From Anabaena azotica FACHB-119 (GTDB lineage: Bacteria; Cyanobacteriota; Cyanobacteriia; Cyanobacteriales; Nostocaceae), in assembly GCF_014697625.1 (NCBI RefSeq), contig NZ_JACJSG010000028.1:39396-103395 (forward strand): a stretch of DNA of 64,000 nt, given 5' to 3'. How positions within the stretch are numbered: position 1 is the first letter of the stretch; every line of letters starts with the position of its first letter. The notes below the pieces were generated by a model. The model did not search any database, was not told where the DNA came from, and saw only the letters and a program-made list of their open reading frames with translations. Of the stretch, positions 1 to 8,795 are shown one piece after another. Made by a program: the position numbers and the translations under genes.

Positions 1-1
1 T

Positions 2-1057
2 ATGATGATGCCGGAAGTTGATGGTTACGGAGTTTTGTCAGCATTACGCCAAGAACCCTTAACGGCTACCATTCCTTTTATTTTTCTCACAGCAAAATCT
101 GCCAAAGCCGATTTCCGCCAAGGTATGGATATGGGCGCAGATGACTATCTAACTAAGCCTTTTACTAGGGCGGAATTACTCAGTGCGATCATGAATCGCT
201 TAGAAAGACAAGCTACTTTAAAAAAACACTTAATCAATCAATCTGGAGTAAAAATTTCTTCTCCAAAAACTCAGTTGGTGGAGATGAGTCTACATAGAGC
301 GATTAAGCAACGAGATTTTCAAGAGTTTGAGGTGCAATATCAGCCTATAGTTGATATCACTTCGGGAAAAATAATTGCTGCGGAAAGTCTGTTACGTTGG
401 CACAGTCCCGAATTAGGTTATGTTTCCCCTGCGGAGTTTATTCCCTTAGCAGAATCTAATGGTTTAATTGTACCGATTGGTCAATGGGTGATAGCGAGTG
501 TTTGTCAGCAAGTGAAAACTTGGCATGATTCTGGTGTAGATTGCTTGACTATTTCTGTAAATTTATCAGCAATGGAGTTTAATAGACCTGATTTGATTCA
601 AAAGATTACTCAGGCTTTAAAAGTTAATAATTTAGCCCCCCATTATCTGGAATTAGAGTTGACTGAAAGCATGATTATGCAGGATTTGAATAGTGCTATT
701 TTTACGATGAATGAATTGCAGTCTTTGGGTGTGAGAATAGCGATTGATGATTTTGGTACAGGCTACTCTTCTTTAATTTATCTGAAGAATTTGCCAGTCA
801 ATACATTAAAAATTGATAGATATTTTATCCACAATGTGGCTAAAGATAGACAAAAATCAGCAATCACTAAAGCCTTGATTGAGATGGCACACAACATGAA
901 TATGCGCGTAATAGCTGAGGGTGTGGAAACAGAATCAGAGTTATACTTCCTGAAACAAAATAAATGTGATGCCGTGCAAGGTCTTCTCTTTAGTCGCTCA
1001 TTACCAGCAGTAGAATTGGAAAATTTCCTATGGAATAACAAACATCTGCCGGTGTAA
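2..1057 (+). CDS. Response regulator with EAL c-di-GMP phosphodiesterase output (5' end cut by window)
   Basis: The 5' end lies outside the window; the open frame runs in from base 1. Residues 1-75 are the last part of a CheY-like receiver: MMMPEVDGYG follows the phospho-acceptor site, FLTAKS carries the conserved Thr/Ala, and TKPFTRAEL carries the conserved Lys. The base at position 1 is probably the last base of the Asp codon. Residues about 100-345 form an EAL domain with ESLLRW (EAL variant ESL), NLSAMEF, LELTES, IDDFGTGYSS, KIDRYFI, AEGVETE and QGLLFSRSL, so the metal-binding acidic residues and the catalytic Lys are present. Members of this family hydrolyse cyclic di-GMP when catalytically intact. 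It lies 210 bp before a second gene with a closely related receiver. Activity is inferred from motifs only. Confidence 0.9.
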   Translation: MMMPEVDGYGVLSALRQEPLTATIPFIFLTAKSAKADFRQGMDMGADDYLTKPFTRAELLSAIMNRLERQATLKKHLINQSGVKISSPKTQLVEMSLHRAIKQRDFQEFEVQYQPIVDITSGKIIAAESLLRWHSPELGYVSPAEFIPLAESNGLIVPIGQWVIASVCQQVKTWHDSGVDCLTISVNLSAMEFNRPDLIQKITQALKVNNLAPHYLELELTESMIMQDLNSAIFTMNELQSLGVRIAIDDFGTGYSSLIYLKNLPVNTLKIDRYFIHNVAKDRQKSAITKALIEMAHNMNMRVIAEGVETESELYFLKQNKCDAVQGLLFSRSLPAVELENFLWNNKHLPV

Positions 1058-1267
1058 AAGATATTCAGCCTTGACAATTGATTAGATTTTCATGCCATCA
1101 TTACTTACTGATGTTGGTAGAGAATATGAATTAATCGTAAAACCTTGAACAAGGCTTTTGAGACTATTCCCTGTCCTCTGCTATATTGGAAAATAGATAA
1201 TTACCATCACTTTAACAAATCATCTATAACAAGTTAATATAATTAACTAATTATTGCATAAGCTAAT

Positions 1268-2416
1268 ATGAATAAAATTCTTGTGATTGAAGATGATATT
1301 AATGTGCGGCAAAATATATTAGATTTGTTAGAATGCGAAGGATTTAATATAGTTGAGGCTGATAATGGGCTTGTTGGTGTGCAATTAGCTCAAGAAGAAA
1401 TTCCTGATTTGATTCTCTGTGATGTCATGATGCCGGAATTAGACGGTTATGGAGTATTAAAAACACTACGTCAGCGTCCAGAAACGGCAATTATTCCGGT
1501 AATATTTCTCACTGCTAGGTCTGACAAAACAGACTTCCGTCAAGGTATGGAAATGGGAGCAGATGATTATATAGTTAAACCTTTTACAAGGAAAGACTTA
1601 TTAGCTGCGATCGCCTGTCGATTAGAAAAGAATATTACAATTAAAAATGAGAATCAAAGAAGGCTAGATAATTTACGTAATAGTATCGCTTTATCTCTGC
1701 CCCACGAAATGCGAACACCTTTAAATGGGATATTAGGATTTTCACAAATTCTTAAGGAAGAAAGTGATAGCCTTGATTCCCAAACAATTAAGGAAATGGC
1801 AGAATTTATTTATGTATCTGGTGAACGTTTATTTGAATTAATTCAAAAGTTTCTTACCTATGCAGAGTTGGAAATTATTAGAACTGATCCAGAGCAGATT
1901 GAGTTTTTACAAAGTCAAACTACTATATTTCCTAATTTAGGAATAATAGAAATTCTGAGTGATAAGGCAAAAAAGGCAGGACGAGAAGCAGATTTAGAAT
2001 TAGAATTATATCCATGCCAGGTAAATATTTCTACTGCAAAACTTGCTAAGATTGTAGAAGAATTGGTTGATAATGCTTTTAAGTTTTCCCCTCAAGGTAG
2101 TCTAGTTCAAGTTAAAGGTCAGGTGATTGACAATCAATTGATTTTATCTTTCATTGATCATGGTCGAGGAATCACAGCCGCTCAAATTGCTGAATTAGGG
2201 GCTTATCAGCAATTTGAGCGGAAACTCTACGAACAGCAAGGTTCAGGGTTAGGATTGATGATTGCTAAAAGCATAACTGAAATACATGGGGGCAAGTTCA
2301 AAATTAAGAGCAAGCCACAAGAAAAAACTGTTGTGCAAGTAATGCTACCCTGTAGTCAAATAATAGAAGATAGTCGGCAAAATATTTGCTATCAAAAATC
2401 GTCGAATTGTGTTTAA
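1268..2416 (+). CDS. Response regulator-histidine kinase hybrid (receiver then HisKA/HATPase)
   Basis: 382 residues. Residues 1-125 are a receiver (KILVIEDD, LCDVMMPELDGYG with the phospho-acceptor Asp, FLTARS, VKPFTRKDL). A short linker leads to a kinase core: H-box SLPHEMRTPLNGILGFSQIL at about 143-162, N-box ELVDNAFKFSPQ, G1 DHGRGI and G2 GSGLGLMIAKS. No membrane segment or sensor domain is visible, so this is a soluble kinase whose input is presumably the receiver. The receiver closely matches that of the preceding EAL protein, including MMPE(V/L)DGYGVL, DFRQGM(D/E)MGADDY and KPFTR, which suggests duplication with exchange of output domain. ATG at 1268 follows an AT-rich 210-bp spacer. 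The two probably belong to one signalling pathway, which is an inference. Confidence 0.88.
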   Translation: MNKILVIEDDINVRQNILDLLECEGFNIVEADNGLVGVQLAQEEIPDLILCDVMMPELDGYGVLKTLRQRPETAIIPVIFLTARSDKTDFRQGMEMGADDYIVKPFTRKDLLAAIACRLEKNITIKNENQRRLDNLRNSIALSLPHEMRTPLNGILGFSQILKEESDSLDSQTIKEMAEFIYVSGERLFELIQKFLTYAELEIIRTDPEQIEFLQSQTTIFPNLGIIEILSDKAKKAGREADLELELYPCQVNISTAKLAKIVEELVDNAFKFSPQGSLVQVKGQVIDNQLILSFIDHGRGITAAQIAELGAYQQFERKLYEQQGSGLGLMIAKSITEIHGGKFKIKSKPQEKTVVQVMLPCSQIIEDSRQNICYQKSSNCV

Positions 2417-2421
2417 TTGTG

Positions 2422-2548
2422 ATATCAAGTCCGGCTAATTACTGACGATATGCTTGCTAGGGTCGGTAATAGGTAATGGGTAATAGGTAATTGTTTTTTC
2501 CTATTCACAAACCCCACTATATGATAAATGTTTAAGCGGACATGATAT
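2422..2548. repeat. Inverted-repeat element, family A copy 1
   Basis: The ends are imperfect 17-bp inverted repeats (ATATCAAGTCCGGCTAA at 2422 and the complement of ATATCATGTCCGCTTAA at 2532-2548). The interior holds heptamer-type GGTAATAGGTAATGG repeats. A second copy with the same ends is at 19177-19324, and a right-end remnant lies near 49627-49660. It encodes nothing, so it looks like a MITE-type element. Confidence 0.6.
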
Positions 2549-2585
2549 TACTTATCACTACCTAGACCAAGTATTTCATAAGTAA

Positions 2586-3989
2586 TTAATTGGAGATGGC
2601 AAAGGCTGGACGATGCCCAATCCAAGGGTTAGCGGCTTCTATTTGTGCGGCTACGCTGATTAAAGTGGCTTCGGCCGCAGGTTTGGCGATTAGCTGCACA
2701 CTTATAGGTAAACCATGACTATCAAACCCTACAGGTAAGGCGATCGCAGGTTGTCCGGTAGCATTGGCGACTGGACAAGGGGCTACCCAGTTAATAATTT
2801 GTTGGAATGTATCTTCTGGACTCAAAGCCGCCCATTCTCCTACGCGGATGGGTGAGTGTAAATACACTGGCAAGACTAATATATCTATATCATCAAAAAA
2901 TGCCACGATTTGCCTTGCTGCTATCTGCATTTTATAGACTGCTTGAATATACTCAGCTACAGTCCCAGTCCGGGCTAATAACCAACGATTGAGAGGCTGT
3001 AATATCTCCGGGGGAAAACCCGATGCAGTTACAGCAGATTGCCAAACGATTTGGAAAGGTTCTATCAAAGCGTTAACATCTGGGCATTTTTCTACGACTT
3101 GATGACCAAATTGTGCTAATAATTCCACTGTTTGCATTACTCCTTGCTGACAATTAGCGTCTGCTACTCCCAAAGGAGGGACACCAGTTGTAAAGGCAAT
3201 TCGTAACTTAGCAGGTGGTGTTTGTGCAGCTACTAAAAATGAAGGTTCGGGATCGGGTAGCCAGTAGGGATCACCCGTAACATAACCGGACATAGAATCT
3301 AACAGCGCCGCCGCATCCGCAACAGTGCGGGCAATTGGCCCATTAGCGGCAATCCCCGCCAAGCGATCGCCTACGGGTGCTTTACTTACCCTACCCCTGG
3401 CTGGTTTAATCCCCACCAAACCACAACAAGCCGCAGGCCCGCGAATCGAACCGCCACCATCGGAACCTTGAGCGATCGCACAGAGTCCGCCTGCGACTGC
3501 GGCCGCCGCCCCACCACTAGAACCGCCTGGTGTGTAGTCTAAATTCCAAGGGTTTCTAGCTGGGGGAAATCCCGTAGGTTCTGTGTAAGGAAATGAACCT
3601 AGTTCAGAAGTTGCAGTTTTACCGAGAATAATAAATCCTGCTTGCTTGATGCGTGTCACTACCCCATCATCAAATTCTGGGATGTTGTTTAATAACGCTG
3701 GACTACCGTAGGTACAAGGGACACCAGCCATAGCGTTGAGGTCTTTGATGGAAATGGGGACACCAAAAAACGGCGGTAGTTCGGAAGTTGTGGTGAGTAA
3801 TTCTGTCTTGGCTTTCGCATCGGCGATCGCTAATTCTGCTGTCACCGTAAAGTAACTTCCCAATTGGGGATTTAACCGTTGAATCCTTTCTAGATAAATT
3901 TCTACCAACTCCAACGGCGACAATTCCCTTCGCCGAATTAATTGCGCTAACTCTAGCGCTGGGGTAAAAGCTAAATCAATTTCATTCAT
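2586..3989 (-). CDS. Amidase (amidase signature family, GatA-like)
   Basis: 467 residues from ATG at 3989 (MNEIDLAFTPALELAQL). An upstream in-frame TTG at 4019 would add 10 residues but looks less likely. The amidase-signature core is clear: SIKDLN supplies the catalytic Lys, and the Gly/Ser stretch GGSSGGAAAAVAGG followed by GSDGGGSIRGPAACCG supplies the two Ser residues of the Ser-cisSer-Lys triad. The family hydrolyses carboxamides; substrates cannot be read from sequence. Length is typical of stand-alone amidases. No gatB or gatC lies nearby, so a role as the tRNA amidotransferase A subunit is not supported. It is monocistronic, transcribed toward family A element copy 1. Confidence 0.88.
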   Translation of the reverse strand: MNEIDLAFTPALELAQLIRRRELSPLELVEIYLERIQRLNPQLGSYFTVTAELAIADAKAKTELLTTTSELPPFFGVPISIKDLNAMAGVPCTYGSPALLNNIPEFDDGVVTRIKQAGFIILGKTATSELGSFPYTEPTGFPPARNPWNLDYTPGGSSGGAAAAVAGGLCAIAQGSDGGGSIRGPAACCGLVGIKPARGRVSKAPVGDRLAGIAANGPIARTVADAAALLDSMSGYVTGDPYWLPDPEPSFLVAAQTPPAKLRIAFTTGVPPLGVADANCQQGVMQTVELLAQFGHQVVEKCPDVNALIEPFQIVWQSAVTASGFPPEILQPLNRWLLARTGTVAEYIQAVYKMQIAARQIVAFFDDIDILVLPVYLHSPIRVGEWAALSPEDTFQQIINWVAPCPVANATGQPAIALPVGFDSHGLPISVQLIAKPAAEATLISVAAQIEAANPWIGHRPAFAISN

Positions 3990-4349
3990 AGGGATTAGGG
4001 ACTTGGTACTGGGGTGCAAAGATGTAGGTTTAGCTTCCGGTTTGCGTAGTCTCCTGAAAGAAAGGGTGAAACATGGGGTGAATAAGCAATTACTCCTAAC
4101 TAATGACTAAATCTGGACTCGTTACTTTAGCAGAGTTTCTGGGAAATATAAATCTATCGTTTCTATGATTTAACAATTAGTCAACACTAGTACAACTAGA
4201 CGAAAATTAAACACTCACACCTCCCAAGCAAACATGAAAATTTCTATCATGCACCCTCCACTCAACAATATTTTCCAGACAGTCGCTCAAGTTACACAAA
4301 AAGAACAGAAAAATTTCTCTTCCCAGTCCCCAGACCCTACCTCATAGTT
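3990..4349. other. Intergenic region without recognised features
   Basis: About 360 bp between the divergently transcribed amidase and the gene at 4350, so it should contain both promoters. I see no ORF, hairpin of note or repeat family here. Confidence 0.5.
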
Positions 4350-5843
4350 ATGACTGATTTACAAACACTTATTAATAACTTGCCAAAAATAGTTTATGGC
4401 TTGAGACTTACTTTAGGTAATTCTCAGGAAATCATACAACAAGTTGTCCTGATTAACCATGCTCAGGAACAATTACGCCAGATTCAACAAGTGATGTCAA
4501 CGGAGGCGATCGCCCAAAAAACCAGTTCTTCCACCCATAAAGCTACGGCTACACTACCCCGCGTAAATACCACAAGACGTTTATTAGTACCTAGTATTTT
4601 TCACATCGAACCAAATATTAGTGGTAACACCAAATTAATTACTGAAAAGTTTGGTAATCCTGAAATTGAGATATGTTTAGATACCTTAAAATCCAAAATT
4701 GATTACTGGATTGAATGGGGTGATTTCTTGCAGGCGATCGCCGCAGATATTTTAAGCGACAATAACCTCATCAATCAAGTAAATTTAGATACCAATTACC
4801 CCAGTTTAACAAATCAAATTGAACGTTTAAGAAAAAGTATAAATATCAAGCTAGCTTTCAGTGATTCCCGAAATTTAGACAAACAAATTCAGCAAATACT
4901 TCATATTGAAGAAGATATATCAAAAACTCAACATAGATTAGCATACGTCATCAACACTATTAAATCTAGCCAAGGTTTATTAACTATTTTTCTGGCAATT
5001 TCCTCATTTTGTGGTCAATCAGGCTTTTCTATAGAATGGTTAGATGATGCTCATGAATTAATCATCTCTAGTGAAGGTAAGTTTCAGGAATTAACCGATA
5101 TCCTAAATGATTGTCAAACTTTTCAAGATAAGCTTACTACCTACTTGAGTCAATGTCAGCAATTAAAACAACAGGCACAAAAAAGTTTAAATCAAAAGAA
5201 CTATAAACGTCAAAATATCAAAGAATTAACTAATAATTTATTTACATCTGGGTTAGGACGTATAACTATCTTGGCAGTTGCAACTGTAGCTATTTTGAGT
5301 CTTGGTAGTTGGACTATTAAAAACACAATTAATCAACTTCAGCAAACTGAGCAAAATATTAACCCAGAAACACAAGCACTTAATAACTTCAAATCTGCTT
5401 TAAAACTAGGGAGAGAAGCTTCTACTCTTGCACAAGATCCGCCCCATCCTCTCACAAGATGGCAACAAGCCGCAAGCAAATGGCAGCAAGCAATTAATTT
5501 CTTAAACCAAATTCCTCAAGGCACATCTGTTTCTGCCAAAGCCCAAGAAAGACTGATTCGTTATCGGCGTAATTATCAAGCCATCAATGAAAAAGTTGCC
5601 TCGGAAAGTCAAGCTTTCAACAACTTAGAATTAGCTCAAAAACTAGCTAACGAAGCTGCATTTTTTATGAAAAATGCGCCTAATTCTCTGTCAGCATGGC
5701 AACAAGCAAAAGATAAATGGGAGCAGGCAATTAAATTATTAGAAACTATTCCTAAAAATAGCTTTGTTTATCAACAAGCTCAAGCTACTTTACCAAATTA
5801 CAAAACACACTATGCTGCAATTAGTGCTATAATTCAAAACTAA
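4350..5843 (+). CDS. Predicted single-pass membrane protein with duplicated helical C-terminal repeat
   Basis: 497 residues, not recognised as a named family. The N-terminal 290 residues are Gln-rich and helical, likely coiled coil. One membrane segment is visible around residues 300-325 (GLGRITILAVATVAILSLGS). After it come two copies of a roughly 75-residue unit: AxxLA...W(Q/E)QA...KW(Q/E)QAI(N/K)(F/L)L(N/E)(Q/T)IP...AQxxL..Y...Y.AI, in about residues 345-420 and 422-495. The unit resembles a TPR-like helical pair. The topology suggests a cytosolic or periplasmic helical scaffold tethered by one helix. No catalytic motif is seen. It is followed by an inverted-repeat element rather than a partner gene. 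Confidence 0.75.
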   Translation: MTDLQTLINNLPKIVYGLRLTLGNSQEIIQQVVLINHAQEQLRQIQQVMSTEAIAQKTSSSTHKATATLPRVNTTRRLLVPSIFHIEPNISGNTKLITEKFGNPEIEICLDTLKSKIDYWIEWGDFLQAIAADILSDNNLINQVNLDTNYPSLTNQIERLRKSINIKLAFSDSRNLDKQIQQILHIEEDISKTQHRLAYVINTIKSSQGLLTIFLAISSFCGQSGFSIEWLDDAHELIISSEGKFQELTDILNDCQTFQDKLTTYLSQCQQLKQQAQKSLNQKNYKRQNIKELTNNLFTSGLGRITILAVATVAILSLGSWTIKNTINQLQQTEQNINPETQALNNFKSALKLGREASTLAQDPPHPLTRWQQAASKWQQAINFLNQIPQGTSVSAKAQERLIRYRRNYQAINEKVASESQAFNNLELAQKLANEAAFFMKNAPNSLSAWQQAKDKWEQAIKLLETIPKNSFVYQQAQATLPNYKTHYAAISAIIQN

Positions 5844-6342
5844 TTTCAGTTTGTAAATTAATTGCCGTTTTATTAAATTATTTATTCAAGCAGCAAAACT
5901 CGCACAGAGTATGCGCTAACTGCGACCCGGAAAATATAGCTTCTATTAACGTGAGTTCGACAAGCGTTGTTTTGACCTCACCCCCAACCCATCTCCTGAC
6001 GGAGACGCTACGCGAACGCCTTTTAGGAGCGAAAAGTCTGAGCGGAGGTTTCCTCCGATCAGAACTTTTCAAGAGAGAGGGAGGTTGGGAGGGAGAGGTT
6101 CATCGAACTCACGTTCTACTAAGTTTAGGACTTACGCAAGTGTCATAATCAAACTAACTGTAGTGGCGTGACCGGGCTAAAATGTGGCAATAGATTTGAG
6201 AAAAATTGAACGCAGATGAACGCAGATGAACGCAGATGATAGACTTTTACCTAATGCACTACTTTAGTCTTGCCACGCTACTCGATTTTTAACAGTGCTG
6301 TCCGCTTGTCTCACCTCATCAATATCTATACTATGAAATACT
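5844..6342. other. Intergenic region with inverted-repeat element and short tandem repeat
   Basis: No gene is supported here. It holds the 168-bp inverted-repeat element at 5948-6115 and three tandem copies of GAACGCAGAT at about 6207-6238. Short open frames across 5878-6148 are by-products of the element. Confidence 0.6.
5948..6115. repeat. Inverted-repeat element (MITE-like), 168 bp
   Basis: Perfect 13-bp terminal inverted repeats AACGTGAGTTCGA (5948-5960) and TCGAACTCACGTT (6103-6115) bound a GC-richer, non-coding core with an internal hairpin (GCGGAGG/CCTCCG near 6038-6058) and a GACGCTACGCGAACGCC motif also found elsewhere in the window. I see no obvious target duplication. Confidence 0.6.
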
Positions 6343-6753
6343 ATGAATATCAACCGATTGCAGGAACTTAAACAAAAACTAACTCTTGAATCAGACTTGT
6401 CTAGTATCTGGTCATTTTATATGGATAATTTTGCGGATCATCCAGAATTCATTGAACTAGGTGAGCCTGCTCATAATAAATTTCTGGATACTGTCATCCA
6501 CAAAACTGTAGAGCAAATGTTTGGTAAAAAAATAAAAATTACCGACTTTTTCCTGATTTATATTGCACAGTACCATTTTTTTCATGCCCCTTTCCTAGTT
6601 GAACGGCGTATTGGGGGTGTGATCTATTTTGAGGATATCAAAATTGGGTTAATTGCTGTGTCGGCAGATTATCCTCCTACAGATGAAGTTAAGTATTCAC
6701 GTTTTTCTGAAATAATGCAATTGCCGTCACCTAATCGCAACGAGCTTAACTGA
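6343..6753 (+). CDS. Hypothetical protein, 136 aa
   Basis: The ORF runs from ATG 6343 (MNINRLQELKQKL) to 6753 and codes for a soluble acidic protein. A central hydrophobic stretch ITDFFLIYIAQYHFFHAPF could be a buried helix rather than a membrane segment. It reads like a stand-alone conserved gene, with normal codon use and no overlap with others. I do not recognise the family and assign no function. It lies between repeat-rich spacers with no operon partner. Confidence 0.65.
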   Translation: MNINRLQELKQKLTLESDLSSIWSFYMDNFADHPEFIELGEPAHNKFLDTVIHKTVEQMFGKKIKITDFFLIYIAQYHFFHAPFLVERRIGGVIYFEDIKIGLIAVSADYPPTDEVKYSRFSEIMQLPSPNRNELN

Positions 6754-6946
6754 GAGAAGGAGTCTAAACTGCTTTTTCAACAGCAGAGTTTTGAGATACT
6801 TGATCAACAATAAATTTTTAAGCTGCATAATTCTCTGGACAAGATTTATACAACTTTGAGGTTTAACTGAACCGCATTATTAATTACAAATGAAAGTAGG
6901 GGCGTACATCTGTATGTCCCTACGTCCTTAACCAGATTGCTGTATT

Positions 6947-7267
6947 CTATTTTTGTGCTGCACCAACAGGAACAGGTTCACCAAGAATTTTGGCAAATCT
7001 ATCTAGGTAAAAGTCTACAGGATTTGCTACTGCTTGAATTGAGGAGCGATCGCGCAATAAATTCCACCATGTCTGCAAACGCGGTGTTTCTGCTGGGAGT
7101 GTAAATTTACGGAAATGTTCTAGCAGTGGTAGACGTTCAAACCAAGGATAAAAGCTGATATCAACCAGGCTAAACTCATCGCCTAACAAATATTCACCTT
7201 TACCCAATGCTTCCTGTTCGATATATATCAGTGCTTGTGTAAACTCTTTTCGTCTAAAGTTTCCCAT
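6947..7267 (-). pseudogene. Glutathione S-transferase C-terminal fragment
   Basis: 106 residues matching only the all-helical C-terminal domain of glutathione transferases, with the typical LLGDEFSLVDISFYPWFERL segment (N-capping motif around SLVDI) and a helix ending in LQTWWNLL. Intact enzymes are about 200-230 residues and begin with a thioredoxin fold carrying the glutathione-binding Ser/Cys/Tyr. I find no such fold upstream in any minus-strand frame: bases 7268-7400 are AT-rich and non-coding. This is most likely a 5'-deleted remnant, although a small protein could still be made from ATG 7267. Confidence 0.7.
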
Positions 7268-7410
7268 TCAGCATATATGGGAATAAAAAGCAATAGTTTT
7301 TGTACTTTGGTCAGGAAATCACAATCTTTAACACTAAATAGATTAAGAGAAGATTATCAAATACATCATTTTTGGTTAAAATTATACAATGTATAAACAA
7401 GCATTAATCA

Positions 7411-7653
7411 TTGCCAAAGCCTATAGTGTCAGGAGTGTTATTGGAAAACTCAGAGCGTATTCAAGTAGGAGATAGAGTCCTGATTTTAAACCCTGCTTAT
7501 GTAGCTGGAAAATATGGGGTAGTCTGTGGTCGAGAATCAAACTCAGATCGTACAGCAAAGCAACGCTGGTTAATCCAAGTAGAGGATGAGGATTTGTCGG
7601 AGATTGTAGTATCGTTGGTGTTAGGCGAGTTTACCTTAGTGAGCGACGATTGA
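7411..7653 (+). CDS. Small hypothetical protein with KOW-like stretch, 80 aa
   Basis: The open frame begins at TTG 7411; an internal GTG at 7426 or 7435 is equally possible, so the start is uncertain. Residues 17-37 (RIQVGDRVLILNPAYVAGKYG) look like a small beta-barrel of the KOW/SH3 type (VGDRV...G..G.V). No catalytic residues are visible. It lies 38 bp before the NmrA-like gene on the same strand and could be co-transcribed with it. The product is not recognised. Confidence 0.5.
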   Translation: MPKPIVSGVLLENSERIQVGDRVLILNPAYVAGKYGVVCGRESNSDRTAKQRWLIQVEDEDLSEIVVSLVLGEFTLVSDD

Positions 7654-7691
7654 GTAGAATGTGCGATCGCTAGCTGTAGTAGGAATGGCTA

Positions 7692-8546
7692 ATGATGCTG
7701 AAAATTTTAGTGACGGGTGCGACGGGAAATGTCGGGCAAGAAGTTGTGCGCTTGCTGCTATTGCAAAATTGTCATGTCTGTGCAGCAGTCAGAAATCCTA
7801 CAAGCGCTCAACAGATATTAGGAAATCATGTCGATTGTATCCCCTTTGACTTTACCAATCCCAACACATTTGTCGAAGCTTTTCAAGCAGTTAATCAACT
7901 ATTTCTACTGCGTCCGCCTGCGCTGGCTAATGTTCGGCAACAAATTGCCCCAGCTTTAAATGCGGCAAAACTCGCAGGCGTTGAGCATATCGTGTTTCTT
8001 TCTTTACAGGGAGCCGAAGGCAACTCTTTTGTACCGCACTCAAAAATTGAACGCTATATTAATCAATTGGGTATACCTGCAACTTTCTTAAGGTGCGGCT
8101 TCTTTATGCAAAATCTCAACACCACTCACCAAGAAGATATCAAAACTCGTGGTGAATTGCTGATGCCGGCAGGGAAAGGTAAAACTAGTTTCATCGATGT
8201 GCGGGATATTGCGGCTGTTGCAGTGCAGACTTTGATGGCAGGTGGGCATCAGTCACGCGCCTACACACTTACAGGCAAAGAAGCCTTGACTTATTACGAA
8301 GTTGCAGACATCTTCACATCAGTTTTAGGTAAGCCAATAAGCTATAATCCCTCTTTGTTCAAGTTTGTTCAACATATGCGTTCATCCGGTTTATCGATGG
8401 ACTATATTTTGGTGATGATAGCAATTTACACAACTGCTCGATTAGGATTAGCAAGTGAAATCACATCGGATACAGAACAATTGCTCAATCGTTCACCGAT
8501 AACTATACGCCAGTATGTTGAGGATTACAAACAGTTTTGGTTATGA
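7692..8546 (+). CDS. NmrA-family NAD(P)-binding protein
   Basis: 284 residues with an N-terminal Rossmann fold: ILVTGATGNVGQEVVRLLL carries the GxxGxxG nucleotide-binding motif. The body matches the NmrA/atypical short-chain dehydrogenase pattern (VRNPTSA, DFTNPNTF, FLSLQGAEGN, HSKIERYI, TFLRCGFFMQN, FIDVRDIAAVAV). Family members are quinone or azo reductases, or redox-sensing NAD(P) binders; the catalytic YxxxK of classical dehydrogenases is not obvious. Start at ATG 7692, with a second Met next to it. The specific substrate is unknown. Confidence 0.82.
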   Translation: MMLKILVTGATGNVGQEVVRLLLLQNCHVCAAVRNPTSAQQILGNHVDCIPFDFTNPNTFVEAFQAVNQLFLLRPPALANVRQQIAPALNAAKLAGVEHIVFLSLQGAEGNSFVPHSKIERYINQLGIPATFLRCGFFMQNLNTTHQEDIKTRGELLMPAGKGKTSFIDVRDIAAVAVQTLMAGGHQSRAYTLTGKEALTYYEVADIFTSVLGKPISYNPSLFKFVQHMRSSGLSMDYILVMIAIYTTARLGLASEITSDTEQLLNRSPITIRQYVEDYKQFWL

Positions 8547-8570
8547 CGTTACAGCTCTTGGATAACTTTT

Positions 8571-8627
8571 AAGAAACACAGGTGACAGGTGACAGGTAAC
8601 AGAAAATAGGGAATAGTTGTGTTTCTT
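8571..8627. repeat. 57-bp repeat with AAGAAACAC termini, copy 1
   Basis: A 57-bp unit with 9-bp terminal inverted repeats AAGAAACAC/GTGTTTCTT, tandem AGGTGAC units and the core AATAGGGAATAGTT. A second copy of exactly the same length is at 26128-26184, preceded by the same AACTTTT. It is non-coding. Confidence 0.6.
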
Positions 8628-8636
8628 GAAAGGTAA

Positions 8637-8668
8637 GGACTTTAGTCCGGGGAAAAGGACTAAAGTCC
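8637..8668. repeat. 12-bp perfect hairpin
   Basis: Arms GGACTTTAGTCC (8637-8648) and GGACTAAAGTCC (8657-8668) flank an 8-nt loop. It lies downstream of the NmrA-like gene, without a T-run, so it is more likely a repeat element than a terminator. Confidence 0.55.
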
Positions 8669-8692
8669 TGACTACAAACCTTGAAACTAACT

Positions 8693-8758
8693 GTAGGGTG
8701 CGTCAGCAGTGATAATTCGGAACAAATCAAGGGATTTTCCACATCTGACGCACCCTAC
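8693..8758. repeat. GTAGGGTGCGTCAG inverted-repeat element, copy 1
   Basis: 66 bp bounded by GTAGGGTGCGTCAG and CTGACGCACCCTAC. Related copies are at 14003-14067 and 36454-36518. The interior differs from those two while the termini agree. Confidence 0.65.
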
Positions 8759-8795
8759 CCCAAGTGCCAGTGGCGTAAGTCCTGTTGATATCAGA

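Noticed and set aside
778..1077. 99-aa minus-strand frame
   Set aside because: Antisense shadow of the EAL domain; no independent evidence.
2586..3989. Assignment as GatA of glutamyl-tRNA amidotransferase
   Set aside because: No gatB or gatC beside it, and the sequence matches general amidases; kept as unspecific amidase.
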